Below are positions 16,628-25,511 of a stretch of 30,008 nucleotides of DNA, in pieces; positions within the stretch are counted from its first letter, which is position 1; each line of letters starts with the position of its first letter. The stretch lies in NCBI GenBank assembly GCA_937996795.1, contig CALKUH010000035.1, positions 1 to 30,008 of the forward strand. The letters are read 5' to 3'. The notes under the pieces are model-generated. The model was given only the letters and a program-made list of their open reading frames with translations, was not told the DNA's origin and did not search any database. The position numbers were made by a program, and so were the translations under genes. The stretch comes from an uncultured Verrucomicrobiota bacterium. GTDB lineage: Bacteria > Verrucomicrobiota > Kiritimatiellia > CAIVKH01.

Positions 16628-18745
16628 ATGAGTGCATTTGCGATTCGCGCGGTTGAATATCCGGCGACCCTTCGGTGTGAAGCGGAGACCGGCCTGAGCC
16701 CTTCGTTCACGATTACGATGGCGACCGATCTGCCGGTGCCCTTCCCGCAGATCATCATCTGGGAGGGCGGCCGGCAGCACCTGTTCCGCGACCAGCAGGT
16801 CGAGCGCGGCAAGCGGAATCGTTACTCGGTGGTGGTGCCGGCGGGGCTGCTGAAACCCGGGCGTTACACGATCCAGGCGGAAGGCTGCCGCAAGTCGGAC
16901 CCGGCGACCGCGGGGGCGGGCGATTGGGTCAAAACCTATTCCGAACTGCTGGTGGAACCCGCCGCGCCCGCGCGCGTCGAGGTGCGTGCAGCGGCGCGAC
17001 CCGCCGCGCCGGTGAACGGTGTGAAGATCCACTTCGGCATCCACAAGCACATGCACCAGCCGTACTACCGGGCTGTGGAGCCGGCGTTTTGGGATGACGA
17101 GAAGACGAGCATCTTCGACCAGCGCGCGGGGCCGTATTCGGCGTTCATTCCGGCGGCGGTGCGCCAGTACGTCGAGGGCGGGCTTTCCTTCGCGGGGCTC
17201 AGCACGAGCTGGAGCGGCAGCCTCATCGAGCAACTCGACCGGTGCGAGCGCGAGGGGCTGTGCTACGGGCATTATGCGGGGTGGAAGAACGAGCTGCGCG
17301 AGATGGCGGCGGCGAAAACGGCGGGCGGCAGTCCGCGCGTGGATTTTACGGCCTTCGGATTTTTCCACCCGCTGATGGCGCTGATCCCGGGGCGCAACAT
17401 CGTGCGGCAGATCCAGGATCACCGCGGCGTGATCCAGTCGGCGTTCGGCGTCGAGGCGTCGCGCATCCTGTTCCCGCCGGAGACGGCGTTCCATGTGCGG
17501 ATGATTCCCGCGCTGAAAGAGGCGGGCGTCGAGGCGGTGATCTACGACAGCATCCACCGCGCGCGCGCCTGCAAGAAGTATCCCTATGGCGGTCAGCAGG
17601 AGGGCATGCTGCCGCCGAACCCCGCGGAACAGGAAAATCCCGAGGTCACCGACTGGATGCAGTTGCAGGGCGTGTGGGCGGCGTCGAAGATCAGCCCGTC
17701 CCTGCTTCGCCCCGAATACATCCGCTATGAGGACCCGGACGGCGCGGAGCACACCATCGTCGGCGTGCCGGCGGAACGCTATCTCGGCAACGAGGATGCG
17801 CGCGGCGGGTTCGGCGCGCTCGACTATCCCAAGGCGTTCGAGCAGTTGTATGCGAACCTGGTCGAGCACGGCACCTACGACCCGAAACATCCGCCGTTCT
17901 TCCTGCTGCACTCGGACGGCGACAACTATGGCGGCGGCGCCGACAGTTATTATCGCCACAACACAGGCCGCCTTGTGCAGTGGCTGCAACAGGATCCGCG
18001 CTTTGAGCTGACGACGATCCGCGACTACCTGAACCGGTTCCCGCCGGACCCCAAGCGCGTGGTCCATGTCGAGCCGGGTTCCTGGAGCGGCGCGGACAAC
18101 GGCGATCCGCAATTCGCCAAGTGGTTCAGCCGCTATCGCGATCCGTATTCGCCCGACCTGAATTCGTGGGCGGTGCTCACGGCCCTGCACAACGTGGTGC
18201 ACAGCGTCGAGGATGCCGCGCCGGACGCACCCGGCCTTGCCGCGGCGCGCCGCCTCATGCTCCTCGCGGAGACGAGTTGCTATTGGTACTGGACCGGCCA
18301 GGATGTCTGGGACGCGCAGGTGACGCAGGCGGCGAACCACGCGATCAACGCGATCCGCGCGGAGTTGAATGCCGTTGCGGGCGCGCGCGACAAAACAGGG
18401 CCCGCGATTTTCCCGCCGTGGGTGCTGCCGGAAAATCCCGGTGGCAAGACCTGGGGCTCAAACGGCCTGTGGGACGCGCCGCGCCGCGGCGTGGTCCACA
18501 CGTTCATCCACGACGTGTCCGGCGTGAAAGAGGCGCGCCTCGTGTTGCGCGCGGACGGGAAGGAGACGGTGATTCCGCTCAAGCATTGCGGCGCCTATCC
18601 CTCGCGCACGTCCCCGATTGCCGTGGCGCATCTCTACACCTGCGAGCTGCCGGAAGGCGCGGGGTCCGTGCGCTATTTCATTGAGGCGGTGGACGCGCGC
18701 GGCAATCGCAGCCGCTCGTCGCTGGAGCGCCTGTTCCTCGCCTGA
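16628..18745 (+). CDS. Glycoside hydrolase family 57 enzyme (alpha-glucan acting)
   Basis: A 705-residue protein. GH57 enzymes are retaining amylases, 4-alpha-glucanotransferases or branching enzymes; which of these cannot be decided here. The N-terminal 125 residues form a beta-type domain rich in hydrophobic strands. The catalytic part begins IHFGIHKHMHQPYY (134-147), with nucleophile candidate E285 in LFPPETAFH and acid/base candidate D430 or D432 in LHSDGDNYGGG. The last 90 residues look Ig-like or carbohydrate-binding (ARLVLRADGKETVIPLK, YFIEAVDARGNRSRSSLE). No signal peptide is seen, so it is presumed cytosolic. AGGGGA lies five bases before the ATG. It converges tail to tail with the GT2 gene, with one base between the stops. 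Confidence 0.9.
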   Translation: MSAFAIRAVEYPATLRCEAETGLSPSFTITMATDLPVPFPQIIIWEGGRQHLFRDQQVERGKRNRYSVVVPAGLLKPGRYTIQAEGCRKSDPATAGAGDWVKTYSELLVEPAAPARVEVRAAARPAAPVNGVKIHFGIHKHMHQPYYRAVEPAFWDDEKTSIFDQRAGPYSAFIPAAVRQYVEGGLSFAGLSTSWSGSLIEQLDRCEREGLCYGHYAGWKNELREMAAAKTAGGSPRVDFTAFGFFHPLMALIPGRNIVRQIQDHRGVIQSAFGVEASRILFPPETAFHVRMIPALKEAGVEAVIYDSIHRARACKKYPYGGQQEGMLPPNPAEQENPEVTDWMQLQGVWAASKISPSLLRPEYIRYEDPDGAEHTIVGVPAERYLGNEDARGGFGALDYPKAFEQLYANLVEHGTYDPKHPPFFLLHSDGDNYGGGADSYYRHNTGRLVQWLQQDPRFELTTIRDYLNRFPPDPKRVVHVEPGSWSGADNGDPQFAKWFSRYRDPYSPDLNSWAVLTALHNVVHSVEDAAPDAPGLAAARRLMLLAETSCYWYWTGQDVWDAQVTQAANHAINAIRAELNAVAGARDKTGPAIFPPWVLPENPGGKTWGSNGLWDAPRRGVVHTFIHDVSGVKEARLVLRADGKETVIPLKHCGAYPSRTSPIAVAHLYTCELPEGAGSVRYFIEAVDARGNRSRSSLERLFLA

Positions 18746-18746
18746 C

Positions 18747-19454
18747 CTAGGTGCGACGGTCGACGGACAGCGCCGCGAGGTGGCGGCGGCGGTACCAGAC
18801 GAAGCCGATGAGGTCGTACACCGTGCGCGGCAGGCGGGACCAGTTCGTGTACTTCGATCGTCCCGCGGGGCGGGGGCGGTGATCGACCGGCAGCTCTTCG
18901 ATCCGGCGTCCGTGCAAGTTGAAGTACGCCGCCATGAAGCGGTGCACGCCGTTCAGCGGCGGTAGGTCGGACCGGCATTCCCGCTTGAACGCCTTGAGTG
19001 AACAGCCCGTGTCGCGGAGCCCATCCTGCGTGATGCGATTGCGGACGGCGTTTCCAATCCGGGATCCGATCCGCCGGGACCACGTGTCGCGCCGCTTCGC
19101 GCGATAGCCGCACACCACATCGACGGGGCCGATGCGTTCCACGAGCGAGGGGATGTCGGCCGGATTGTTCTGCCGGTCGCCATCGAGGGTGACGAGGATG
19201 TCGCCGCGCGCGTCGGTCAGGCCCATCAACATCGCGGCGCTTTGGCCCCGGTTCCGGTCCGACCGGATGCCGCGCACGAATGGATGCTGGCGCGCGGCCT
19301 CCTGGATGCGCGTCCAGGTGTCGTCCGCGCTGCCGTCGTCCACGAGAATAACCTCGACGGATGGAATACGTGTGGCGATGCCCGCGCACTCGGCGGCAAG
19401 GGGGAGGATGTTCTCCGCCTCGTTATACACCGGGATGACGATGGAGACGTTCAT
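18747..19454 (-). CDS. Family 2 glycosyltransferase, dolichol-phosphate-mannose-synthase-like
   Basis: A 235-residue GT-A fold enzyme that would transfer a sugar from a nucleotide donor, probably to a polyprenyl phosphate. Seen: VSIVIPVYNEAENI (3-16), VEVILVDDGSADDTW, NRGQSAAMLMGLTDARGDILVTLDGDRQNNP with the metal-binding DGD, and DTGCSLKAFKRE. The C-terminal membrane helices of longer ArnC/GtrB-type relatives are absent, so this is the short DPM1-like form. It ends one base from the GH57 stop and starts 36 bases after the secreted GH13 stop. The acceptor is unknown. Confidence 0.93.
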   Translation of the reverse strand: MNVSIVIPVYNEAENILPLAAECAGIATRIPSVEVILVDDGSADDTWTRIQEAARQHPFVRGIRSDRNRGQSAAMLMGLTDARGDILVTLDGDRQNNPADIPSLVERIGPVDVVCGYRAKRRDTWSRRIGSRIGNAVRNRITQDGLRDTGCSLKAFKRECRSDLPPLNGVHRFMAAYFNLHGRRIEELPVDHRPRPAGRSKYTNWSRLPRTVYDLIGFVWYRRRHLAALSVDRRT

Positions 19455-19490
19455 AACGAGCCCCGATCAACGCATCCCCGGACGTTGACG

Positions 19491-21893
19491 TCAAGGCGGC
19501 AACTGGTCGGCGTGATCGATGATGTAGTCGCGATCCTCCGCGCTAAGGGTTTCCAGCTTCACGTTAATCCGCGCGCCGTTGGCCCGTTCAAGACCGATCA
19601 ACTCGCCGTCCATGGCCACCAGTCGCGCCTCAATTTTGCGCCCGCGCAGGTCGGTCCACGCGCGAAGCGGCAGGGCGTCCGCGCGGGACCCCGCGTTTGC
19701 AGGGGCCGCCCCCGGCAGGTCGCCGACCTTTTCGACGGTGAGCGCGAGGGTTTCCTCGTCGAAGCGGATGCGGTACATGCCGTGCATCTCCGTGCGGAGG
19801 ACAATGTCCGCCGCGAGACGCTGCAGGGTTGTGTTGAAGGGCAGTCGGTCCAGCGCATCGAATTCGCTGCCCCAATAGATGACGCCGTCCTGGTTTGCCG
19901 CGATCCTGAACGAACCGCCAGCGGGCTGGCTCACGCGCGCGACACCCTCCCATTTCGTTCCGCTGCGTTTGAGGGCCGAGGTGACGGATGCCCCGCGTGC
20001 ATCCGTGGCGACGAATCCGATCGATGCGTACATTGAAAATCCGCCTTGCAGCGCGGGGGTCTCTGCTTCGGGAACTGCCTCGGCCAGCACTTGCTTGGAG
20101 GCTGCGCCGGGCACGAGGGAGAAGATGCGGGCGCTGTACGGCGGCAGCGTCACGTCAAGGGCCGGCGAGCCTTTCTGAAGTTCATGGGTGGCCGTGTCAT
20201 CGCGCTGCGCCCCCCCGTAGCGCGAGGCCTCGCTCATCAGGCGCGTCATCCAGGGTCCGGCGGAGGGAAAGGGGATGGAGACGTTTTGATGCGTGTCGGG
20301 CGAGAGGTTGAGGACGACCACCAGGCGGTCCGCTGGCGTCTGTTCGTGCCAGCGCCAGTACACGAGAATCTTGCGTTCCTCGTCCACCAGCGGGAACCCG
20401 ATTCCCATGCCGCGGAGCGCGGGGCTGACGCCGTCGAGGTTGCGGCGCAGGCGGATGAGGTCGCGGTGGAGCGCGACAAACGACGCGTTGCGCTGGCGTT
20501 TGTTCCAGTCGAGCGGACGGTCGTCGTGGAACGGGTCGCTTTCGAGGAATTCGTTTCCCATGAAGAGCAGCGGGATGCCCGGCGCTGTCAGCGTCAGCAC
20601 CGCGCCGAGGCCGGTGAGCTTGCGCGCCTTCTCGCTGGCGGGATTGCCCGGATCAATGTCGGACGCAATCCGCGTCTGGTCGTTCAGTCGGCCCGCTTCA
20701 TCGTGGTTGTCCACATAGACGACGCGCGGCATCGTCGGGCGCGCGGAGAGGGCGTTCACGATGGTGCCGAGATGGCGGTCGCGATCCGGGGCCTTCAACT
20801 GGGGCATCACGAGGTGGTGAAAGTCATAATCCCACGACGCATGGAAATTCCCGATGTCGAGGGAGTCCTCCGCGATGCTGTGCGCGTGGGGGTATTGGTT
20901 GCGTATTTCGTTGTTGATCGAGTCGAGCATGTTCATGCCCGCGGGAATGCTCTGGTTCCCGTCGTCAAATGCGCGGATGTTGATGGTGGAATCCCACCGG
21001 AACCCATCGACGCGGTATTCCTCCAGCCACATCATCACATTGTCGCGCACGTAGCGGCGCACCATCAGTTCATCGTAGCGCGGGCGCGGTCCCCAAGGGG
21101 TCGAATCCAGCCCCGGGGCGTCGTAGAAATAGATGCCGCCCCGGTCGTGCGCGCCGAAGCCGTCAAACTGGATCAAATCGAGATTCTCCGGTCCGTAGTG
21201 GTTGTGCACGATGTCTAGATGGACGGCGATGCGGCGTTTGTGGCACTCGCGGACGAACAGCTTCAGCGCGTCCGGTCCGCCGTAGGCTTGTTCGACGGCG
21301 AACGGGTCGCTGGGGTTGTAGCCCCAGCTGTGCGCGCCTGAAAATTCAGTGATCGGCAGCACCTGGATGCAATTCACGCCGAGGTCGACCAGATGGTCCA
21401 GCCGCCGCAACGCATCCAGCAGCGTGGCGGGCCGTCCGTCCGTCGGGGCCGGGTCGTGGTAGGTCCCGACGTGCATCTCATAGATGACCAGTTCATCGAG
21501 GGCGAAGGAGGGGGGGCGGTCGCCGCCCCAGTCGAAGGCCCTGGGATCGTAAAACACCGATGCGCGCCCGTCGCCCGAGGCGGCCCGCCCGTAGGGATCG
21601 CGCCGCTCCAGGGTTCCATTGATGATAAAACGATACGCCCCCTTCGGCAGGCTGCGCTTCAGGGTCGTGGACCAGATGCCGTTCGCGCCCTCCCGGGTGA
21701 GGCGTTCCGCGCCCATCGCATTCCAGCCGTTGAAGTCGCCCACGAGGTCCACCCGTTTTGCATTCGGCGCCCAGACGCGGACGAGCGTGCCTTCCGGTGT
21801 GGCGGATATCCCCATCGGGATGCGATCTGTTTGCGCATGCACCTGAACGTTACAGGCGAATGTTAGAAACGAGATGGCGAGTGCGCGTTTCAT
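19491..21893 (-). CDS. Secreted GH13 branching-enzyme-like protein with a SHD1 tail
   Basis: An 800-residue protein with a signal peptide (1-20, ending VHA). A CBM48/E-set domain (about 30-120, VRVWAPNAKRVDLVGDFNGWN) precedes the GH13 barrel. The catalytic residues are intact: D301 in VDGFRWD, E342 in SIAED, and the VDNHDE histidine/aspartate pair near 397-398. After the C-terminal beta domain comes a separate beta-rich region (about 619-723), and the last 50 residues (745-795, RAWTDLRGRKIEARLVAMDGELIGL) match the SHD1 domain that recurs in PVC-bacterial exported proteins. GlgB-type enzymes normally work in the cytosol, so an exported one more likely handles environmental or periplasmic glucan. 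The ribosome site is weak. It lies 40 bases after nadC. Confidence 0.9.
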   Translation of the reverse strand: MKRALAISFLTFACNVQVHAQTDRIPMGISATPEGTLVRVWAPNAKRVDLVGDFNGWNAMGAERLTREGANGIWSTTLKRSLPKGAYRFIINGTLERRDPYGRAASGDGRASVFYDPRAFDWGGDRPPSFALDELVIYEMHVGTYHDPAPTDGRPATLLDALRRLDHLVDLGVNCIQVLPITEFSGAHSWGYNPSDPFAVEQAYGGPDALKLFVRECHKRRIAVHLDIVHNHYGPENLDLIQFDGFGAHDRGGIYFYDAPGLDSTPWGPRPRYDELMVRRYVRDNVMMWLEEYRVDGFRWDSTINIRAFDDGNQSIPAGMNMLDSINNEIRNQYPHAHSIAEDSLDIGNFHASWDYDFHHLVMPQLKAPDRDRHLGTIVNALSARPTMPRVVYVDNHDEAGRLNDQTRIASDIDPGNPASEKARKLTGLGAVLTLTAPGIPLLFMGNEFLESDPFHDDRPLDWNKRQRNASFVALHRDLIRLRRNLDGVSPALRGMGIGFPLVDEERKILVYWRWHEQTPADRLVVVLNLSPDTHQNVSIPFPSAGPWMTRLMSEASRYGGAQRDDTATHELQKGSPALDVTLPPYSARIFSLVPGAASKQVLAEAVPEAETPALQGGFSMYASIGFVATDARGASVTSALKRSGTKWEGVARVSQPAGGSFRIAANQDGVIYWGSEFDALDRLPFNTTLQRLAADIVLRTEMHGMYRIRFDEETLALTVEKVGDLPGAAPANAGSRADALPLRAWTDLRGRKIEARLVAMDGELIGLERANGARINVKLETLSAEDRDYIIDHADQLPP

Positions 21894-21933
21894 TCGGCCG
21901 CCATGCTGCGGCGAACGCGCGAAAAAATCAATC

Positions 21934-22782
21934 TCACGCCACCTTCATGGAGATGTCGAGAGCGGTGGCCGAGTGGGTGAGGCGGCCGACGGAGATCAGA
22001 TCCACGCCGGTTTCCGCCACGGTGCGGACGGTTTCCAGGGCGATGCTGCCGGAGGCTTCGACCAGCGCGCGCTTGTTGATGATGCGGACCGCCTCCCGCA
22101 TGAGGCTCGGCATCATGTTGTCCAGCATGATGATGTCCGCCTGCGCCTCCAGGGCCTCCTTGACCTGGTCGAGCGAGCTGCACTCGACCTCCACGCGGAG
22201 GCCGGCCGGCGCCTGCGCCTTGATCCTGCGCACCGCGGCCCACACGCCGCCCGCGAGGCGAATGTGGTTGTCCTTGATCATCGCCAGGTCGGAAAGCGTG
22301 AGGCGATGATTTGTCGCGCCGCCGACACGCACGGCATATTTGTCCAGCACGCGCAGGCCCGGCGCGGTCTTGCGCGTGTCGAGAATCTGCACCGGCAGTC
22401 CGCGCACCGCCTCGACGTACTGCGCGGTGAGCGTGGCGATCCCGGACATGCGTTGCATCAGATTGAGCGCGATGCGTTCCCCGGTCAGCAGGGCGCGCGC
22501 CCGGCACGTTACCTCCGCGAGCAGCGTGTGCGCGGCGACATGGTCGCCGTCGCGATGGGTCGCGGTGAAGCGCGTGGCGGGGTCCAGCTTCCGGAAGACG
22601 CGTTCCGCCACGGGCAATCCCGCGATCACGCCGGGCATCTTGGCGCGAAACAGGCCCGTGGCCTCCTCGTCCGGCGGGAACAGCAGGTTGGTCGTGACAT
22701 CGCCGCCCGGCGCGTCCTCCCGAAGGGCGCTGTCAATGATGCGTTCGACTTCGGCGGTGTTGAGCGTGTTTTCGGTGTTCAT
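21934..22782 (-). CDS. nadC: Nicotinate-nucleotide pyrophosphorylase (quinolinate phosphoribosyltransferase)
   Basis: Converts quinolinate and PRPP to nicotinate mononucleotide, the third step of de novo NAD synthesis. The 282-residue protein has EDAPGGDVTTNLLF, the PRPP-binding TRKTAPGLRVLDKYAVRVGGATNHR, IKDNHIRLAGG, VEVECSSLDQVKEAL, DIIMLDNMMP and ASGSIALETVRTVAETGVDLISVGRLTHS. Length and motif order are normal. It starts three bases after the nadB stop, which indicates a shared transcript. No nadA (quinolinate synthase) is in this window. Confidence 0.97.
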   Translation of the reverse strand: MNTENTLNTAEVERIIDSALREDAPGGDVTTNLLFPPDEEATGLFRAKMPGVIAGLPVAERVFRKLDPATRFTATHRDGDHVAAHTLLAEVTCRARALLTGERIALNLMQRMSGIATLTAQYVEAVRGLPVQILDTRKTAPGLRVLDKYAVRVGGATNHRLTLSDLAMIKDNHIRLAGGVWAAVRRIKAQAPAGLRVEVECSSLDQVKEALEAQADIIMLDNMMPSLMREAVRIINKRALVEASGSIALETVRTVAETGVDLISVGRLTHSATALDISMKVA

Positions 22783-22785
22783 GGA

Positions 22786-24384
22786 TCAGTTCCACTTGGC
22801 GAGCCGCGGCCGGGTGCCGCGTTTCTGGGTGATGTGCCCCTCGAACACAGGGTCTTCCGAGGGGTAGTCCTCCCGCTGGTGGGCGCCGCGCGATTCCTCG
22901 CGCAGCAAGGCCCCGCGCACGGTGAGCGTGCAGGCCCGCATCATGGTGCGCAGCGGGCGCCCGGCCCACCGGGTGAGCAACTCGCCGTGCCGGTCGCGCA
23001 TGGCGTAGAGTTCATCCAGCGCCTTGCGCAGCGTCGCGCCGGTGCGGACGATGCCCGCGTGCTCCGTCATCAGGCGGGCCACATGCACGCGGAGCTGCTT
23101 CAGCATGTCGGGATCGACGGGTGTCGGGTCGCGGACGGGGAGGTCGTCGCCCAGGATCAAGGGCGAGGCGCCGTCGTCCTTCACCGACAGCGCGCCCTCG
23201 ACCGCGCGTTTGCCGAAGACGAGGCATTCGAGCAGCGAGTTGCTCGCGAGCCGGTTTGCGCCGTGCACCCCGGTGCACGCGCACTCGCCGCACGCGAAGA
23301 GTCCCCAGATGCTGGTGCCCGCCATCCGCCCGGTGACGATGCCGCCGATGGTGTAGTGCGCGGCCGGGGCCACCGGGATCAGGTCGCGCGTGATGTCGAT
23401 GCCGTGCTTGCCGCACGCCTCGTGCACGTTCGCGAACCGCGTGCGGACCGCTTCGGCGTCCAGGTGCTTCATCGAAAGCCAGACGCAGGGCTGTTGTTCG
23501 CGGTGCATCTCCTTGAAAATGGCGCCGGCGACGACATCGCGCGGCGCGAGTTCACCCTGCGGATGATAGCGCGCCATGAAGCGCTCCCCGGCCTTGTTGA
23601 ACAGCTGCCCGCCTTCGCCGCGCAGCGCTTCGCTGATCAAAAATGTCGCGCCGCTCTGCGTGTACAGCGCGGTCGGGTGGAATTGCACGAACTCCATGTC
23701 GCACACTTCCGCCCCGGCGCGATAGGCGAGCGCGATGCCGTCGCCGGAGGAGGTCGGCGGATTCGTGGTGCGCGAAAAATTGCCCGCCGCGCCGCCGGTG
23801 GCGAGAATCGTCGCGCGCCCGGTGAAGAGCCACGGCTCGAACCGGTCCTGGTAGAACGCCATGCAGCCGAGGCAGCGGTTGTCCACGACGACCAGTTCCG
23901 CGACCGTTGTGTTTTCAAACAGCGTGATCCGCGGATGCGCGATGACGCGGGAGAGCAGGAAACGCGTCACCGCCTCGCCCGTGGCGTTGCCGGAGGCGTG
24001 CAGGATGCGGCGCTTGCTGTGGCCGCCTTCGAGGCCGAGGGCCAGGCCCATGTGCCCCTCGTCGAATTTCATGCCCCACCGGATCAGCTCGCGCACGCGC
24101 TCGACGCCCTCGCCGACAAGAATTTCCACCGCGGCCCGACGGCAGAGCCCGCGCCCCGCGGTGATCGTGTCGTCAAAGTGCAGGTAGGCCGAATCCTCCG
24201 GGTCGATGGCCGCGGCGATGCCGCCCTGCGCCCACCACGAACTGCTCTGCGGCACGACGGACTTGGTCAGCAGCGCGACCGTGCCGTGTTCGGCGGCGGC
24301 GACGGCGGCATACATCCCGGCCAGTCCGCTTCCGATGACGAGGAAGTCGTAGGCGTGATGCGGCGTATGGTGGTGTCCGAGCAC
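22786..24384 (-). CDS. nadB: L-aspartate oxidase
   Basis: FAD enzyme that oxidises L-aspartate to iminoaspartate, the first step of de novo NAD synthesis, in the cytosol. The 532-residue protein opens with the Rossmann motif FLVIGSGLAGMYAA. It also shows SSSWWAQGGIAAAI, ATGGAAGNFSRTTNPPTSSGDGIALAYRAGAEVCDMEFVQFHPT, the active-site region YTIGGIVTG, and GVHGANRLASNSLLECLVFG. These distinguish NadB from fumarate reductase flavoproteins together with the adjoining nadC. The apparent start is a GTG at 24384 with a His-rich N-terminus and no obvious ribosome site. The ROK kinase gene ends 40 bases upstream. Confidence 0.96.
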   Translation of the reverse strand: MLGHHHTPHHAYDFLVIGSGLAGMYAAVAAAEHGTVALLTKSVVPQSSSWWAQGGIAAAIDPEDSAYLHFDDTITAGRGLCRRAAVEILVGEGVERVRELIRWGMKFDEGHMGLALGLEGGHSKRRILHASGNATGEAVTRFLLSRVIAHPRITLFENTTVAELVVVDNRCLGCMAFYQDRFEPWLFTGRATILATGGAAGNFSRTTNPPTSSGDGIALAYRAGAEVCDMEFVQFHPTALYTQSGATFLISEALRGEGGQLFNKAGERFMARYHPQGELAPRDVVAGAIFKEMHREQQPCVWLSMKHLDAEAVRTRFANVHEACGKHGIDITRDLIPVAPAAHYTIGGIVTGRMAGTSIWGLFACGECACTGVHGANRLASNSLLECLVFGKRAVEGALSVKDDGASPLILGDDLPVRDPTPVDPDMLKQLRVHVARLMTEHAGIVRTGATLRKALDELYAMRDRHGELLTRWAGRPLRTMMRACTLTVRGALLREESRGAHQREDYPSEDPVFEGHITQKRGTRPRLAKWN

Positions 24385-24424
24385 AACAACAAGTGAACGA
24401 ATGCGCGTTCGGGCGGATGATATA

Positions 24425-25408
24425 TCAACGGCCGCGGGATTCCAGCGCCATCACCGCGACGGCCACCGCGCTCAGTTCGCCGATCCGCCCCTCCAGCGCG
24501 CTGGGCATGATCCGGCACGGCTCCCGCACGTAGGACCAGGCGTAGCGGGCGAGGCGCTGGCGGACGGGTTCCAGGATCAGGTCGCCCGCGTGGATCGCGA
24601 TGGTGCCGAGCAGGATCACTTCCGGATTAAAGCTCATCAACAGGATGCCGAATCCCTGCGCGAGGCGTTCGAGGTATTCGTCAAAGGCGTCCAGCGCAAC
24701 GCGGTCGCCCTCGCGGACGGCGGCCACCAGCGCGCGGAAGTCGATGGCGGCGGGATCGCCCCCTGCGTGGCGCAGGATCGCCGTGTCGAGGTGTTCCCGC
24801 GCAATGCGGTCGCGCAGGCGGTTCGCGACGTTGTAGCCGCCGCAATAGATCTCATAGCAGCCGCGCTGGCCGCAGGGGCAGGGGGGACCGTGGATATCCA
24901 GCACCATATGGCCGATCTCGCCGCCCATGTCCGTGACGCCCTGCACCACGTTGCCGTTCACGAGGATCCCCGCGCCGATTCCCGTGCTCATGGTGAGATA
25001 GATCATGTTGCGCGTGCCGGCGGCGGCGCCATAGAGATACTCCGCCTGCACGCAGGCGTTGGCGTCGTTGTTCAGGAACACCGGCCGTCCGAGGTCCTCC
25101 TCGACCCAGGCCTTGACTGGGACATCCGTCCAGCCCGGCATGTTTGGCGGCGCGAGCATCAGCCCGCGCGCGACGGACATCGGGCCGGGCACCGCCATGC
25201 CGACCGCGGTGACCTCCGGAATCTCCAGATGGGCCTCCGCCAGCACGTCGCGCACCAGGGCGTTTACGCGTGGGCGCCACGCCGCCGGGCCCTCCGCCGC
25301 GCGGGTGGCCATGCGCTGCTGGGCGCGCAGGACGCCCTTTTTATCGCTTATGCAAACCGCGGTCTTGGTGCCGCCGATGTCGATGCCGAGCAGGTTCATG
25401 CCACGCAT
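24425..25408 (-). CDS. ROK family sugar kinase (glucokinase-like)
   Basis: A 327-residue member of the ROK family. It has the phosphate-binding DIGGTKTAVC near the N-terminus, the VGMAVPGPM and NNDANACVQAEYLYGAA catalytic region, and the zinc motif CPCGQRGCYEIYCGG typical of ROK kinases. There is no N-terminal helix-turn-helix, so it is a kinase rather than a NagC/XylR-type repressor. The likely reaction is ATP-dependent phosphorylation of glucose or an amino sugar. The ATG at 25408 is used; an ATG at 25399 (MNLLGIDIGG) is almost as good. It heads the minus-strand run through nadB, nadC, GH13 and GT2, and is divergent from tolQ across a 103-base spacer. Confidence 0.93.
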   Translation of the reverse strand: MRGMNLLGIDIGGTKTAVCISDKKGVLRAQQRMATRAAEGPAAWRPRVNALVRDVLAEAHLEIPEVTAVGMAVPGPMSVARGLMLAPPNMPGWTDVPVKAWVEEDLGRPVFLNNDANACVQAEYLYGAAAGTRNMIYLTMSTGIGAGILVNGNVVQGVTDMGGEIGHMVLDIHGPPCPCGQRGCYEIYCGGYNVANRLRDRIAREHLDTAILRHAGGDPAAIDFRALVAAVREGDRVALDAFDEYLERLAQGFGILLMSFNPEVILLGTIAIHAGDLILEPVRQRLARYAWSYVREPCRIMPSALEGRIGELSAVAVAVMALESRGR

Positions 25409-25452
25409 TCTTGCCCGTTTGCCGGCCGATGCAAGGGATTATGCGGAGCGGA

Positions 25453-25481
25453 TTGACCGGTCGGGGGTGGTGTTCTACGCT
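25453..25481 (+). promoter_or_regulatory. Candidate promoter for the tol-pal operon
   Basis: TTGACC (25453-25458), a 17-base spacer and TACGCT (25476-25481), about 30 bases before the tolQ TTG start. The -35 is close to consensus; the -10 follows the TAC pattern seen at other genes here. Confidence 0.45.
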
Positions 25482-25511
25482 GCGGACCATTCATCAATTA
25501 AGAGGTGTCCG

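Noticed and set aside
16487..18340. A 617-residue open frame on the minus strand
   Set aside because: It is antisense to the GH57 gene and the end of the glycine-rich gene. It shows no motif and a strongly Arg/His-biased composition.
21874..24396. An 840-residue open frame on the plus strand
   Set aside because: It spans nadC and nadB in antisense. Both of those genes are unmistakable, and this frame has no recognisable domain.
25059..25511. An upstream extension of the tolQ frame
   Set aside because: It overlaps the divergent ROK gene. The TTG at 25512 has a good ribosome site and gives a normal TolQ length.
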